NCBI RefSeq assembly: GCF_028807635.1
Contig: NZ_JARBAX010000002.1
Span: 1,612,001-1,676,000, forward strand
Reading direction: 5' to 3'
From: Streptomyces spiramyceticus
GTDB taxonomy: Bacteria; Actinomycetota; Actinomycetes; Streptomycetales; Streptomycetaceae
DNA: 64,000 bases
In this document: piece by piece, positions 26,609 to 37,610 of the stretch
Numbering within the stretch: position 1 is the stretch's first letter
Layout of the letters: every line of letters starts with the position of its first letter
Notes under the pieces: generated by a model
What the model was told of the DNA's origin: nothing
Database searches by the model: none
The model's input: the letters and a program-made list of their open reading frames with translations, nothing else
Program-made: the position numbers and the translations under genes

Positions 26609-26649
26609 GATCAAGGTATACGGCGGCGTACAGAACGAGAGGTCGAAGC

Positions 26650-27270
26650 GTGGCACGACTCGCGAAGTCCACCTACACCGAGCGTCCGTGGCGCATCCAC
26701 GAACTCACATCTGACTTCGGAGTCGAGGACGTATGGGCGTTCCGCACCCCGGGAGCCGGGCCTGACGACTTCCCAACGATGCTGGCAGCGATGCGGACGT
26801 CCGGCGGGCCCGCGAGACAGACCTGGCCGGTGCGGTTCTTGTTCGCCGTCCGGTGGAAGCTCGGCGCACTCCTCGGCTGGGACAACCCGACGGCGGGTGT
26901 CGGTGCGCGAGTTGGCTCGCTCCGCGACCGCCTGCCCAGCGACCTCCGCGATGCTCACCCGGGCCAGGACAACGACAACATGCCCCTCAAAGCGGTCTAC
27001 GAGACCGCCAGGGAGTCCGCTCGCGAACTGGCGAACAAGACCGTGCACACCGTGATGCACCTCAGCTGGGTGCAGGGAGCGAACGGCGACTACGAGCTGC
27101 GGATGGCCGTCCTCGTCAAGCCCAACGGATGGTTCGGGCGGCTCTACATGGCCGCCATCGCGCCCTTCCGATACGTCATCGTCTATCCAGCCCTGACCCG
27201 GCAGTGGGAACGAGCCTGGCGGGACCGCAACGATCCTGCGGCGCAGCATGGTGGACGGGGCCGACGATGA
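26650..27270 (+). CDS. DUF2867 domain-containing protein
   Basis: A 206-residue protein starting at a GTG just after the operator. It has the DUF2867 pattern: SDFGVEDVWAFRTPGAGPDD, RFLFAVRWKLGALLGWD, then THTVMHLSWVQGANGDYEL-like strands, and PNGWFGRLYMAAIAPFRY near the end. The family is often found as a C-terminal part of SDR proteins or alone, function unknown. The stop overlaps the start of the DUF6463 gene by four bases, so they are co-translated. Likely regulated by the divergent TetR. Confidence 0.85.
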   Translation: MARLAKSTYTERPWRIHELTSDFGVEDVWAFRTPGAGPDDFPTMLAAMRTSGGPARQTWPVRFLFAVRWKLGALLGWDNPTAGVGARVGSLRDRLPSDLRDAHPGQDNDNMPLKAVYETARESARELANKTVHTVMHLSWVQGANGDYELRMAVLVKPNGWFGRLYMAAIAPFRYVIVYPALTRQWERAWRDRNDPAAQHGGRGRR

Positions 27271-27722
27271 ACGCCAGTAAGCAACTGCTGCGCTGGGCGA
27301 GCGGCATCATGCTCGTGCTGGGCACAGGTCACCTGTTGTTGCTGACTCTTTTCGCCTGGGAAGACATCACCGGCTGGGTGGATCGGGGGGTGTGGGCAGC
27401 CGTCCCGCTCGCGCTGACGGACAGCGGCGCCGATCAGACAGTGGAGATCTTTCAGAATCAAGTCACCTTCTGGGCCGGTCCGGGAAGCTTCGCCGTGCCC
27501 CTCATTCTCCTGGGTTGCCTGACATGGCACCTCGCTGGACGCGGGGTGGCCGTGCCCGCCGGGATCGGCTGGGGCCTCGCGGCGTGGTGTTTCATCGGTG
27601 GAGTCCTGCTTGTGCCGTCTCCGTACTTCGCAGGCATCATCTCTGGCGCACTCATCATCCTGGCGGCGCGGAAAGAAGATCGGTCGCGAGCACCCCGCGA
27701 CCGGGAGAACGACCTGGTGTGA
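27267..27722 (+). CDS. DUF6463 family membrane protein
   Basis: A 151-residue protein with four hydrophobic helices: ASGIMLVLGTGHLLLLTLF near the start, TFWAGPGSFAVPLILLGCL, GIGWGLAAWCFIGGVLLVP, and FAGIISGALIILAARK. This matches the DUF6463 pattern of small actinobacterial membrane proteins encoded after DUF2867 genes. The ATG overlaps the previous stop (ATGA). Function unknown; the pairing suggests that both act together under TetR control. Confidence 0.8.
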   Translation: MNASKQLLRWASGIMLVLGTGHLLLLTLFAWEDITGWVDRGVWAAVPLALTDSGADQTVEIFQNQVTFWAGPGSFAVPLILLGCLTWHLAGRGVAVPAGIGWGLAAWCFIGGVLLVPSPYFAGIISGALIILAARKEDRSRAPRDRENDLV

Positions 27723-28078
27723 TTCGCGCCCGCCCGCGAGGAACGGTGCGGTTGAGAGGCCGGCGAGCGGACCGGAAACGTCACCCGGGACCGGAAAGTC
27801 ACCTGGGCCGGTGGCCATGGCCGGAGCCACAGCCGGATCGCGGCAACGGTGACCGTGCGTTAAGGACGTAGGCACGCTTGCTGCCATGGCGAGTGGCCGC
27901 GCGGTGACCCGGCCGACGGACGATTGCAACCTCGCGTTGATCACTCATAGCGCCAGGATCACACGACCCGCACCAGACGCCGAACGAGCCCCTTGATTCA
28001 CTTTCCCAACAGACCCTTGGTCCCAATCGTGGTCATCCTGGGCTCGTTGAGCGGCCGCCCGCCTGCGCAGCGTCTCAC
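27723..28078. other. Intergenic stretch without a recognised gene
   Basis: About 355 bases. Nothing with coding character was seen on either strand. The right end runs into a degenerate IS5 remnant. Confidence 0.5.
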
Positions 28079-28224
28079 GAGGCGAACGGCCGTCCGGCTT
28101 CGACGAAGAGCGGTACAAGAAGCGCAACAACGTAAAACGAGCGAGCGCGGGTTACGTCTGCCTCGGCACCGCCACGGCAGCAACCCTCGTCATCTGGCTC
28201 CAGCCATGATCGGCCGGACAAGTC
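28062..28224 (+). mobile_element. Degenerate 3' end of an IS5-family element
   Basis: A frame reads RSVSRGERPSGFDEERYKKR, then NNVKRASAGYVCLGTATAAT and ends VIWLQP. This is the C-terminus of an IS5 transposase with the segment around the third catalytic residue deleted (between NNVKRA and AGYV). A terminal repeat resembling that of the 17-kb unit follows (TGATCGGCCGGACAAGTC) and abuts a CTAG that supplies the stop codon of the nitronate monooxygenase gene. The 5' part is missing. Confidence 0.75.
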
Positions 28225-29340
28225 CTAGTCGCGCTGGGACGGCAGATGGTCCAGTGCCGCCTCGGTGTCGGCGATGAGCTCGTCGAGGTAGGCGCGGGCG
28301 CCGCGCGGCCGGGTGAGCGCTGCCGCTTGGCCTGACCAGAGGTTGACGTAGTCGGCCAGACCGCGTTCCGCGGCCGCTGTGCGCAGCGGGCGGGTGAGTG
28401 TGTACTGGATGGGATAGGGCGCCAGTTCGCTCTCGTACGCCAGCGCCTCACGCGTGAAACGGTTTGGGATTGCTCGCGCGAGCCGCCCGGAGAAGGCTCG
28501 GGTCAGTACGGTCGTACGCGCGTCGGGGCCGTGCAGCGCGGCCCGGTGGATGGCACTCGCCCCGGACTCCTCGGTGGCCAGGAAGCCGGTGCCGATCTGC
28601 ACTCCGTGCGCCCCGAGGGTCAGCGCGGCGGCGATTCCCCGGCCGTCGGCGATGCCGCCGGCGGCCACGACGGGGATCGACACCGCCTGCGCAACCTGTG
28701 GGACGAGGGAGAAGGTCCCGACGAGAGACTCGTTCACGGGGCGCAGGAACGAGCCGCGATGCCCTCCCGCGTCGCTGCCCGAAGCGACGACGGCGTCCAT
28801 GCCCGCCGCCTCGATCGCGAGGGCCTCCTCGACGGTGGTCGCGGTGCCCACGGTCCGGATGCCCCGGCGCCGGGCCTCGTCGAGCACCCGGCTCTCGGGG
28901 ATGCCCATCACGAAGCTGATCACCGGCGGCTCCGCCGCGAGCAGCGCGTCTATCTGCTCCGCGAAGCCCGGGGCGGGCGGCGGCTCCTCCAACTGGCCTG
29001 CCGACAGACCGAGTTCCTCGAACCAGGGGCGCAGCAGCCCGGCGTACCGGGCCATCCGGTCGCGGTCCGGCGGTGCCGCGGCTTCGTCGGGGTGCGGGAC
29101 CCAGAGGTTGACCGCGAAGGGCCGGGCGGTGGCCTTCCGCAGCTCGCTCACGAGCGTGCCGATTCCGTCCGGGGTGAGGATGTGTCCTCCGTACGAGCCG
29201 AGCCCGCCGCCCTCGGAGACAGTGGAGGCGAGCGCCACGGACGACAGTCCGCCGCCGAACGGGCCTTGCACGATGGGGACTTCGAGGTCCAGCAGCTCGG
29301 TGAGGCGGCCATGGGCCCAGGAACGCTTTCCGTCGGTCAT
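28225..29340 (-). CDS. Nitronate monooxygenase / NPD family FMN-dependent enzyme
   Basis: A 371-residue TIM-barrel flavoenzyme. Family marks are VPIVQGPFGGGLSSVALAST near residues 22-41, the long segment ending VVASGSDAGGHRGSF (substrate-side His), IPVVAAGGIADGRGIAAALTLGA (phosphate-binding Gly loop) and VQIGTGFLATEESGAS. Members oxidise nitronates with oxygen, and related enzymes act on other activated substrates. The ATG at 29340 is the homologous start. It is followed upstream by a flavodoxin-like gene transcribed in the same direction. The divergent TetR is the probable controller. The stop codon is the CTAG at the IS remnant. Confidence 0.9.
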   Translation of the reverse strand: MTDGKRSWAHGRLTELLDLEVPIVQGPFGGGLSSVALASTVSEGGGLGSYGGHILTPDGIGTLVSELRKATARPFAVNLWVPHPDEAAAPPDRDRMARYAGLLRPWFEELGLSAGQLEEPPPAPGFAEQIDALLAAEPPVISFVMGIPESRVLDEARRRGIRTVGTATTVEEALAIEAAGMDAVVASGSDAGGHRGSFLRPVNESLVGTFSLVPQVAQAVSIPVVAAGGIADGRGIAAALTLGAHGVQIGTGFLATEESGASAIHRAALHGPDARTTVLTRAFSGRLARAIPNRFTREALAYESELAPYPIQYTLTRPLRTAAAERGLADYVNLWSGQAAALTRPRGARAYLDELIADTEAALDHLPSQRD

Positions 29341-29392
29341 GACAGTCGTCCTTGGAGTTGAGTAGTTGAGGGAGGTCTGGGGGTGAGGGGGT

Positions 29393-30001
29393 TCACCGCG
29401 CGAGGGTGAGCGCCATACGGCCCGACACCTGCTCGAGTGCGGTCTCCGCCACCCGGCGCCCGAGGTGCTCGGCGGTCCGCAGATCTGCCCCGGACGGGGC
29501 CTCGTCGGGGCCGAGGTCGGACGGCGAGTGGGCCATCGCGCCAAGGAAGCCGCCGAGGCGGTTGAGGTCCTCCGGGGTTCCGGTCGTGGAGTACTCACCG
29601 CCGGGCGGCAGGCCCAGCGAGACCCAGTTCATGCCGTGCTGCGCGGCGAAGAGCGCGAGGGAGACCAGGACGTTCAGCTTGTCACCGTTGACGCCTGCGG
29701 AGTTGGTGAAGCCGGCGGCGAGCTTTCCGGCCCAGCCCTGCTCCGTCCAGACCGGGGCGCTGGCCTCGGCGAAGGCCTGGAAGACGGCGGACTGGCTGCC
29801 CATGTAGGTCGGCGTACCGAAGACGATCGCATCGGCGGCGGCCAGCGTCTCCCACAGCCGGTCGTCAACGCCGGCCACGTCGCACAGCTCGGCCTGCGTT
29901 CCGGGCACCGACCCGGCTCCGGTGGCGACCGCACGAGCCTGGCGGGCGGTGTGGCCGTAGCCGCTGTGGAAGGCGACGGCGATCGTGATGTTTTCGGGCA
30001 T
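29393..30001 (-). CDS. NAD(P)H-dependent flavodoxin-like oxidoreductase (WrbA type)
   Basis: A 202-residue flavodoxin-fold protein. The FMN phosphate loop is HSGYGHTARQARAVA near residues 12-26. FGTPTYMGSQSAVFQAF near 60-76 and TNSAGVNGDKLNVLVSLALF are typical of WrbA-like quinone reductases. The start at 30001 fits the family. It precedes the nitronate monooxygenase gene by 52 bases in the same direction, so they form an operon. The two flavin enzymes together suggest detoxification of quinones or nitro compounds, which is inference. The divergent TetR gene and the shared operator argue for inducible expression. Confidence 0.88.
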   Translation of the reverse strand: MPENITIAVAFHSGYGHTARQARAVATGAGSVPGTQAELCDVAGVDDRLWETLAAADAIVFGTPTYMGSQSAVFQAFAEASAPVWTEQGWAGKLAAGFTNSAGVNGDKLNVLVSLALFAAQHGMNWVSLGLPPGGEYSTTGTPEDLNRLGGFLGAMAHSPSDLGPDEAPSGADLRTAEHLGRRVAETALEQVSGRMALTLAR

Positions 30002-30069
30002 AGCGAAGTCCTCGCAGGTCAGGGAGGTGGCGGGCAGGTTTTCCACCACATGACGAGGACAGTAGACGA

Positions 30070-30105
30070 CCGGTCAACTAAACGCCACCCCGAATAGTTG
30101 ACCGG
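30070..30105. promoter_or_regulatory. Inverted repeat operator between the flavodoxin operon and tetR
   Basis: CCGGTCAACTA (30070-30080) and its exact complement TAGTTGACCGG (30095-30105) flank 14 bases. The repeat lies between divergent genes starting at 30001 and 30122, so a TetR dimer could repress both. Confidence 0.7.
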
Positions 30106-30121
30106 CCGTATACTCATCGCC

Positions 30122-30715
30122 ATGGGACGGACGAGCACGGCACGGGAACGACTGCTGGACGCGGCCTGCGGCCTGATGCTGAGCCGCGGTTACGGCACGA
30201 TCGGCGTCGCCGAGATCTGTGCCCGCGCGGACGTGAAGAAGGGCAGCTTCTACCACTTCTTCGAGTCGAAACAGGCCCTGACGATCGAGGCGATCAACGC
30301 GCACTGGGCGGCCCAGCGGCCCGGCTGGGTGGCGACCCTGCGCGGCGACGGGCCGGCGGAGGACCGGCTGGAGCAGCTCTTCCTCCACCAGGCCGCCGCC
30401 CAGCGCACGGCAAAGACGCAGGACGGCGCGGTCAACGGCTGCCTGTTCGGCAATCTGGCGCTGGAGCTGAGCAACCAGGACACGGCCGTCCAGGCCCGGC
30501 TGACGGAGATCTTCGAGGAGCAGATCGACCTGGTCCACGCGGCGCTGACGGATGCGGCGGAGCAGGGCACGATCCCCACCCCGGCCGCGACCCGCACCAC
30601 CGCCCGCGCGGTTCTCGCCCAGCTGGAGGGCATGGTCATGTTCGCGAAGCTGGCGAACGATCCGGCCGTACTGGACGGGCTGTGGGCCCAGACCTCCCGG
30701 CTGCTGCGGATCTAG
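30122..30715 (+). CDS. TetR/AcrR family transcriptional regulator
   Basis: A 197-residue TetR regulator. The helix-turn-helix reads IGVAEICARADVKKGSFYHFF at about residues 28-48. The ligand domain (TetR_C) includes NGCLFGNLALELSNQD and ends SRLLRI. It is divergent from the flavodoxin/nitronate monooxygenase operon, with a strong inverted repeat between. The IS630 element inserted exactly at its TAG stop codon, and the sequence beyond the element also begins with G, so the stop and the protein are unchanged. Confidence 0.92.
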   Translation: MGRTSTARERLLDAACGLMLSRGYGTIGVAEICARADVKKGSFYHFFESKQALTIEAINAHWAAQRPGWVATLRGDGPAEDRLEQLFLHQAAAQRTAKTQDGAVNGCLFGNLALELSNQDTAVQARLTEIFEEQIDLVHAALTDAAEQGTIPTPAATRTTARAVLAQLEGMVMFAKLANDPAVLDGLWAQTSRLLRI

Positions 30716-32130
30716 TGTGATGCGCCAGAAATTCTGAGGGTTAGTAAGTAGCCTGTTGGCATGTCGCATCCGGGGCCTTCCGCTGTGGAGATCACGCTGT
30801 CCGAGGACGAGCGTGCGGAGTTGCTGCGCCGGGCGGAGTCGCCGGACCGGCGTCCGGCAGAGCGGGCCCGGATCATCCTGGCGTGTGCTGAGGGGATGTC
30901 GAATGCGGGTGCCGCGCGGGCTGTTGGGGTGGCGCTCAAGACGGTGAGGAAGTGGCGCGGGGCTTTCGCCGCGGAGCGGATGGCTGGCCTTGAGGACACC
31001 GGCCCGATCGGTCGGCCGAAGGCGGATCTGGTCCTGAGTGATGTTGAGCGGGATCAGCTGACCCGGTGGGCGAGGCGGGCGAAGACCGCCCAGTACCTGG
31101 CGCTGCGGGCGAGGATCGTGCTGCGTTGCGCGGAGGGCGGGACGAACCGGCAGGCCGCGGTGGACCTCGGTGTCGATGAGTCGACTGTGGAACGCTGGCG
31201 TGCTCGGTTCATCGTCAAACGCCTCGACGGCCTGGCCGACGAACCTCGGGTGGGCCGGCCACCCTCGATCCTGCTCGACCGGGTCGAGGATGTCATCTCG
31301 GTGACGCTGGAGTCCACGCCGGGCATGGACACACACTGGTCCCGAGCCTCGATGGCCAAGCGCACCGGCCTGTCGAAATCGACGATCGGGCGGATCTGGA
31401 AGCGGTTCGATCTCAAGCCGCACCTCCAGGACGCGTTCAAGCTCTCCACCGACCCGCAGTTCGTCGCCAAGGTCGTCGACGTCGTCGGCCTGTACCACCA
31501 CCCGCCCGAGAAGGCGGTGGTCCTGTGCGTTGATGAGAAGTCCCAGATCCAGGCACTGGACCGCTCTCAGCCGGTGCTGCCGATGATGCCCGGCATGCCC
31601 GAACGCCGCACCCACGACTACTACCGGCACGGCATCACCAGCCTGTTCGCCGCCTTCAACATCGCTGATGGCACCGTCATATCGGCCCTGCACCGCCGCC
31701 ACCGGGCGATCGAGTTCAAGAAGTTCCTGATCCGGATCGACAAGGCGGTGCCCGCCGGCCTCGATGTGCATCTGGTCTGCGACAACTACGCCACCCACAA
31801 CACCGCCGAGGTCAGGACGTGGCTCGGTAAACACCCCCGCTTCCACGTCCACTTCACCCCTACCGGCTCCTCCTGGATGAACCAGGTCGAGCGGTGGTTC
31901 GGCCTGCTGACCGACAAACTCATCCGCCGCGGCGTCCACACCTCCGTCAAAGCCCTGGAAAACGACATCACCGCGTGGATCGAACACTGGAACCAGGACC
32001 CCAGGCCGTTCACCTGGACCAAGACCGCCGACGAGATCCTCAACTCCCTTGCCGACTACCTCACCAAGGTCGGAGCCGACAACGAGGAAACAGAGCAGAA
32101 CTAACCCTCAGAATTTCTGGCGCATCACAC
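30715..32130. mobile_element. Complete IS630 family element
   Basis: Perfect 30-bp inverted repeats (30715-30744 and 32101-32130, beginning GTGTGATGCGCCAGAAATTC) bound a single transposase gene. TA flanks both ends, inside a CTAG on each side, the known target and duplication of the IS630/Tc1 group. The intact gene and identical ends suggest a recent insertion. Confidence 0.95.
30761..32104 (+). CDS. IS630 family transposase with duplicated N-terminal HTH region
   Basis: A 447-residue DDE transposase. Two similar helix-turn-helix units occur in tandem: RARIILACAEGMSNAGAARA with VALKTVRKWRGAF, then RARIVLRCAEGGTNRQAAVD with VDESTVERWRARF. The DDE catalytic domain follows, with Asp in VVLCVDEKSQIQ, Asp in LVCDNYATHNTAE and Glu in WMNQVERWFGLL. 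Typical members have one such unit and about 350 residues. The ATG has a good context and the stop lies inside the right repeat. Confidence 0.93.
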   Translation: MSHPGPSAVEITLSEDERAELLRRAESPDRRPAERARIILACAEGMSNAGAARAVGVALKTVRKWRGAFAAERMAGLEDTGPIGRPKADLVLSDVERDQLTRWARRAKTAQYLALRARIVLRCAEGGTNRQAAVDLGVDESTVERWRARFIVKRLDGLADEPRVGRPPSILLDRVEDVISVTLESTPGMDTHWSRASMAKRTGLSKSTIGRIWKRFDLKPHLQDAFKLSTDPQFVAKVVDVVGLYHHPPEKAVVLCVDEKSQIQALDRSQPVLPMMPGMPERRTHDYYRHGITSLFAAFNIADGTVISALHRRHRAIEFKKFLIRIDKAVPAGLDVHLVCDNYATHNTAEVRTWLGKHPRFHVHFTPTGSSWMNQVERWFGLLTDKLIRRGVHTSVKALENDITAWIEHWNQDPRPFTWTKTADEILNSLADYLTKVGADNEETEQN

Positions 32131-32235
32131 TAGTGCTGTGACCGGAAACGTTCACCGCCATCGTTGTCGGACACCAAGTGGGCCGAGTTCAAACAGATGG
32201 GAGAACGCGTCCCACGGTGTCCGCGAAGGCCTCGG

Positions 32236-34665
<2,430 letters not shown>

Positions 34666-35071
34666 GCTTGTCGTGTCTCCATCTGTTAGCGGGGCCGCCT
34701 TCGCGGTCTCCGTCGGCGTCGCCCGGCTCGATCTGATCAGCTTCGAGCGGCACCACTGGTTCTACTTCGTCGGCGCGGTCGCGGCAACGGTCGCTGCCCA
34801 CCTGATCGACGGTTGCGGCCGGGGTGGCGCGATCCCGTCCGGCCGACGCCGTCCGGGATCGCGCTCGGTCCAAGAACCAAGGCATCCACGCCCCTTCGGC
34901 CCGTGGAGCCTCTGGGCCCCCGGCCAACGCGGTGCGCCCGGCCGAGGTGTCAGACCAGCCGGCGGCCAATGCGCATCGGCTCGCGGTCGGGACTTTCGCT
35001 CAGCTCGCGCCAAGCCTGGATGCGGCGTGGGGTTCGCCGGCAGGGCAGCGCCCGGTTCGCGGGACCAGAAC
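34666..35071. other. 400-base stretch without a supported gene
   Basis: The UvrA-like promoter should lie at the left. A plus-strand frame has one hydrophobic segment (HWFYFVGAVAATVAAHLIDG), then only basic, low-information codons. No gene is claimed. Confidence 0.4.
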
Positions 35072-35488
35072 TCACTGCTTGCGAGGCTGGTTGAAGCGCA
35101 GCATGTTGCCGGAGGGATCGCGGAAGGCGCAGTCGCGGACGCCGTACGGCTGGTCCATCGGCTCCTGGAGCACCTCGGCACCGGCGGAACGGATGCGCTC
35201 GAAGGTGGCGTCGACGTCGTCGGTGCGGAAGATGACGCCGCGCAGCAGGCCCTTCGCCAGCAGTTCGGCCATGGCCTGCCGGTCGGCGGGCGAGGCGTTC
35301 GGGTCCGCGAGGGGCGGTTCGAGGACGATCTCCACATCGGGCTGCGCGGGCGAGCCGACCGTCACCCAGCGCATCCCCTCGAACCCGACGTCGTTGCGTA
35401 CCTCCAGGCCGAGCGCGTCCCGGTAGAAAGCGAGTGCCTTGTCGTGGTCGTCGACGGCGATGAAGCACTGTGAAAGGTTGATTTCCAT
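35072..35488 (-). CDS. VOC family protein (glyoxalase/bleomycin-resistance fold)
   Basis: A 138-residue vicinal oxygen chelate protein. It starts NLSQCFIAVDDHDKALAFYR, has VTVGSPAQPDVEIVLE and ends VRDCAFRDPSGNMLRFNQP, with metal-ligand positions in the first and last strands. Start at 35488 follows the family. It lies 10 bases downstream of an AraC-type gene in the same direction, and AraC-VOC pairs are common in Streptomyces. The substrate (dioxygenase, glyoxalase or drug binding) is unknown. Confidence 0.9.
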   Translation of the reverse strand: MEINLSQCFIAVDDHDKALAFYRDALGLEVRNDVGFEGMRWVTVGSPAQPDVEIVLEPPLADPNASPADRQAMAELLAKGLLRGVIFRTDDVDATFERIRSAGAEVLQEPMDQPYGVRDCAFRDPSGNMLRFNQPRKQ

Positions 35489-35498
35489 GCGTTTCACG

Positions 35499-35918
35499 CT
35501 ACGGGCGGGCGCCGGGTTTCGCTTCTCCATTCCTGACCGGTCGCGTGTGGATCTTCGCGACGCAGGCCGGGATGGCGGCGCCGTCCTCATGGGGCCGGGC
35601 CCGGTACGCGCTCGGGCTCTCGCCGACCAGCTCGGTGAACCGCGAGCTGAACGACCCCAGCGAGGTACAGCCAACCTCGAAGCAGACCTCCGTCACCGTA
35701 AGGTCACCCCGCCGCAGCAGCGCCTTGGCCCGCTCGATCCGGCGCGTCATCAGGTGGCTGTACGGCGTCTCCCCGAAGGCGGCGCGGAAACTGCGGGAGA
35801 AATGGCCCGGCGACATGTGGGCGAAGCGCGCCAGCGCAGGAACGTCGAGCGGCTTCGCGTACTCGCGGTCCATCAGGTCACGGGCCCGGCGCAGCCGGAC
35901 GAGGTCCTCCAACGTCAC
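35499..35918 (-). CDS. AraC family transcriptional regulator (HTH domain only)
   Basis: A 139-residue AraC-type regulator consisting mainly of the two helix-turn-helix motifs: DVPALARFAHMSPGHFSRSF and LTVTEVCFEVGCTSLGSFSS, with SPSAYRARPHEDGAAIPACV after them. It has no N-terminal sensor domain. I placed the start at a GTG at 35918 that begins TLEDLVRLRRARD; a GTG at 35939 would add seven residues. The VOC gene follows after ten bases, so the two are one operon and the regulator probably responds to the VOC substrate. Confidence 0.88.
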   Translation of the reverse strand: MTLEDLVRLRRARDLMDREYAKPLDVPALARFAHMSPGHFSRSFRAAFGETPYSHLMTRRIERAKALLRRGDLTVTEVCFEVGCTSLGSFSSRFTELVGESPSAYRARPHEDGAAIPACVAKIHTRPVRNGEAKPGARP

Positions 35919-35949
35919 GCGACCACCATCCCACAGCACCGGGCGCAGG

Positions 35950-36042
35950 CTGCTGGTGCAGTCGTAAGCGCTCCACGAAGTCAGGGCGCGGGTTGATCAC
36001 CGTGATCTCGGCAGCCTTCACCTTCTTGGCCAGCCGGTTCGC
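35950..36042 (-). pseudogene. Fragment of an FAD/NAD(P)-dependent oxidoreductase
   Basis: About 30 codons reading NRLAKKVKAAEITVINPRPD and FVERLRLHQQ, which match the first part of NDH-2-like flavoproteins just after the Rossmann glycines. The glycine motif and the rest are gone. It directly abuts the sigma factor fragment on the other strand. In many Streptomyces these two genes are neighbours, so this may be one collapsed locus. Confidence 0.55.
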
Positions 36043-36193
36043 CGCGACGCCGACCGAGCGGGCGGTGTGCGTGCTGCGCGAGGTTTTCGATCTCGGGTAC
36101 GACGCGATCGCGGAAGCCGTCGACGAGAGCCCCGCCGCGGTCCGCCAGGTCGCCCACCGGGCGCGGGCACACGTCGTCGCGCGCCGACCGCGC
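36041..36193 (+). pseudogene. Fragment of SigJ-type ECF sigma factor (region 4)
   Basis: A frame reads TPTERAVCVLREVFDLGYDA and EAVDESPAAVRQVAHRARAH, the sigma region 4 helix-turn-helix of SigJ/ECF41 factors. Region 2 is missing upstream and the SnoaL-like C-terminal domain is missing downstream. A different SigJ C-terminal fragment lies at 41859. Confidence 0.75.
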
Positions 36194-36490
36194 GGGCTCA
36201 TTTCTCCGGCCAAGGCCCGAGCTGCGCTCGGGGCCGTCCAACGAGCGGTCGAAAAAACAGCGACCTGCAGATCAGTCCCTTGTCCCAGGCGTGGACGAAC
36301 ACCGGCCGGCCGGTGGGGACCGAGCCGTTCATCGACACATGGGGGACATGGGGGTCTTCCGTGCCGTGACCGGCTCTGACCTCAGGTGAAGCCGCCTTCA
36401 CCCGGCTGCAGCATGCTTCGGGCGCGGTGCCCTCGCCCCGCCCTCCCCATGGGGCAGGGTCGATGCGGCGCAGACGACCTGGAGGAAATC
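36194..36490. other. Short gene-free stretch
   Basis: Nothing coding was recognised after the sigma fragment. A GGAGGAA ribosome site at 36481-36487 serves the lipoprotein gene. Confidence 0.4.
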
Positions 36491-37255
36491 GTGATCCGGA
36501 CAGCACGGCATCGTGGCCTCGCACTGGCTGTCACGACACTACTCGTGACCGCAACGGCGACCGGGTGCGGCAACGACGGCGGGGGCGGCCGGGCCACCCC
36601 CGCCGCCGCACTCTCTCCGACGGCGTCAAAAGCGCCGGCCGTGAACCCCGCCGACTTCGTGACGACGATCGACAATCCGTACATGCCGCTCGTCCCCGGC
36701 ACGAAGCTCCGCTACGAGGGGACCACCGAGGACGGCACGGAGACGGTCGCGGTCGAGGTGACCCGCCGGACGAAGAAGATCCTGGGCGTCACTGCGGTCG
36801 TCGTACGAGACACCGTCACCGAGGACGGTCAAGTCGTCGAGGACACCTTCGACTGGTTCGCCCAGGACCGCGAAGGCAACGTCTGGTACTTCGGCGAGGA
36901 CTCGAAGGAAATCGAGGACGGCAAGGTCGTCAGCACCGAAGGCTCTTGGGAAGCGGGCAAGGACGGCGCCGAGCCGGGGATCGTGATGAAGGCGAAGCCG
37001 AAGGTCGGCGACAAGTACCGCCAGGAGTACTACAAGGGCGTCGCCGAGGACAGGGGCGAGGTCTTGAGCACGACCGAGAAGGTCACAGTGCCGTACGGCT
37101 CGTACGACAACGTCCTCAAGACCAAGGACGACTCCCCGCTCGAACCCGATGTGGTCGAGCACAAGTACTACGCCAAGGACGTCGGCCTTATCCGCGAAAT
37201 GCAGGTGGAGGGAGGTGATGACCGGCTCGAACTCATCAGCGTCGACAAGGCCTGA
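36491..37255 (+). CDS. Secreted lipoprotein, function unknown
   Basis: A 254-residue exported protein begun at a GTG preceded by GGAGGAA. The N-terminus has Arg residues, a hydrophobic stretch (GLALAVTTLLVTATA) and a lipobox-like ATGCGN with the modified Cys at about residue 25. A Gly/Thr/Pro/Ala-rich linker follows, then a beta-rich domain (NPYMPLVPGTKLRYEGTTED) with acidic turns. Proteins with this NPYxPLxPGTxxxY pattern are common in actinobacteria and annotated as hypothetical. It is probably anchored to the outer face of the membrane. Encoded alone. Confidence 0.82.
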   Translation: MIRTARHRGLALAVTTLLVTATATGCGNDGGGGRATPAAALSPTASKAPAVNPADFVTTIDNPYMPLVPGTKLRYEGTTEDGTETVAVEVTRRTKKILGVTAVVVRDTVTEDGQVVEDTFDWFAQDREGNVWYFGEDSKEIEDGKVVSTEGSWEAGKDGAEPGIVMKAKPKVGDKYRQEYYKGVAEDRGEVLSTTEKVTVPYGSYDNVLKTKDDSPLEPDVVEHKYYAKDVGLIREMQVEGGDDRLELISVDKA

Positions 37256-37394
37256 CGGACCGCGTACGGCTCGCGAGCTGAACCGATCGGCTCCTTGAGG
37301 ACCCGGACGCCGGGCTCGGCCTCGCCGCAGCCCTCACCTGCTGCAAACGTCTTCTCAAACTCACCGCGTGAGACACGGCCTTCGAGCGTCCACG

Positions 37395-37609
37395 GAGACC
37401 AGGCAACCGCCGTCAGCTACGACTCGATGGACGGCGACGTCGTCAAGGAGGCGACACTCGTCGTGCGTACGGGCAACGCCGTGGTCGAACTCCACCACAG
37501 CGGCGCGGGCTTCGCCGGCGCGGCCACCCCCCGACGCCGCGACGATCATGAGGGGGGCGACGACGGCGGCTGAGGAGGCCGTGGAGTCGGTCGCCAACGC
37601 CAACAAGTA
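37395..37609 (+). pseudogene. Frameshifted 3' remnant of a secreted or lipoprotein gene
   Basis: One frame reads ATAVSYDSMDGDVVKEATLV and VRTGNAVVELHHSGAGFAGA. After a CCCCCC run at about 37527 the sense continues in another frame as DAATIMRGATTAAEEAVES and a stop. The mixture looks like the C-terminal end of a lipoprotein of the sensor-domain or DUF3558 type, with one indel. The 5' part is absent. Confidence 0.55.
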
Positions 37610-37610
37610 G

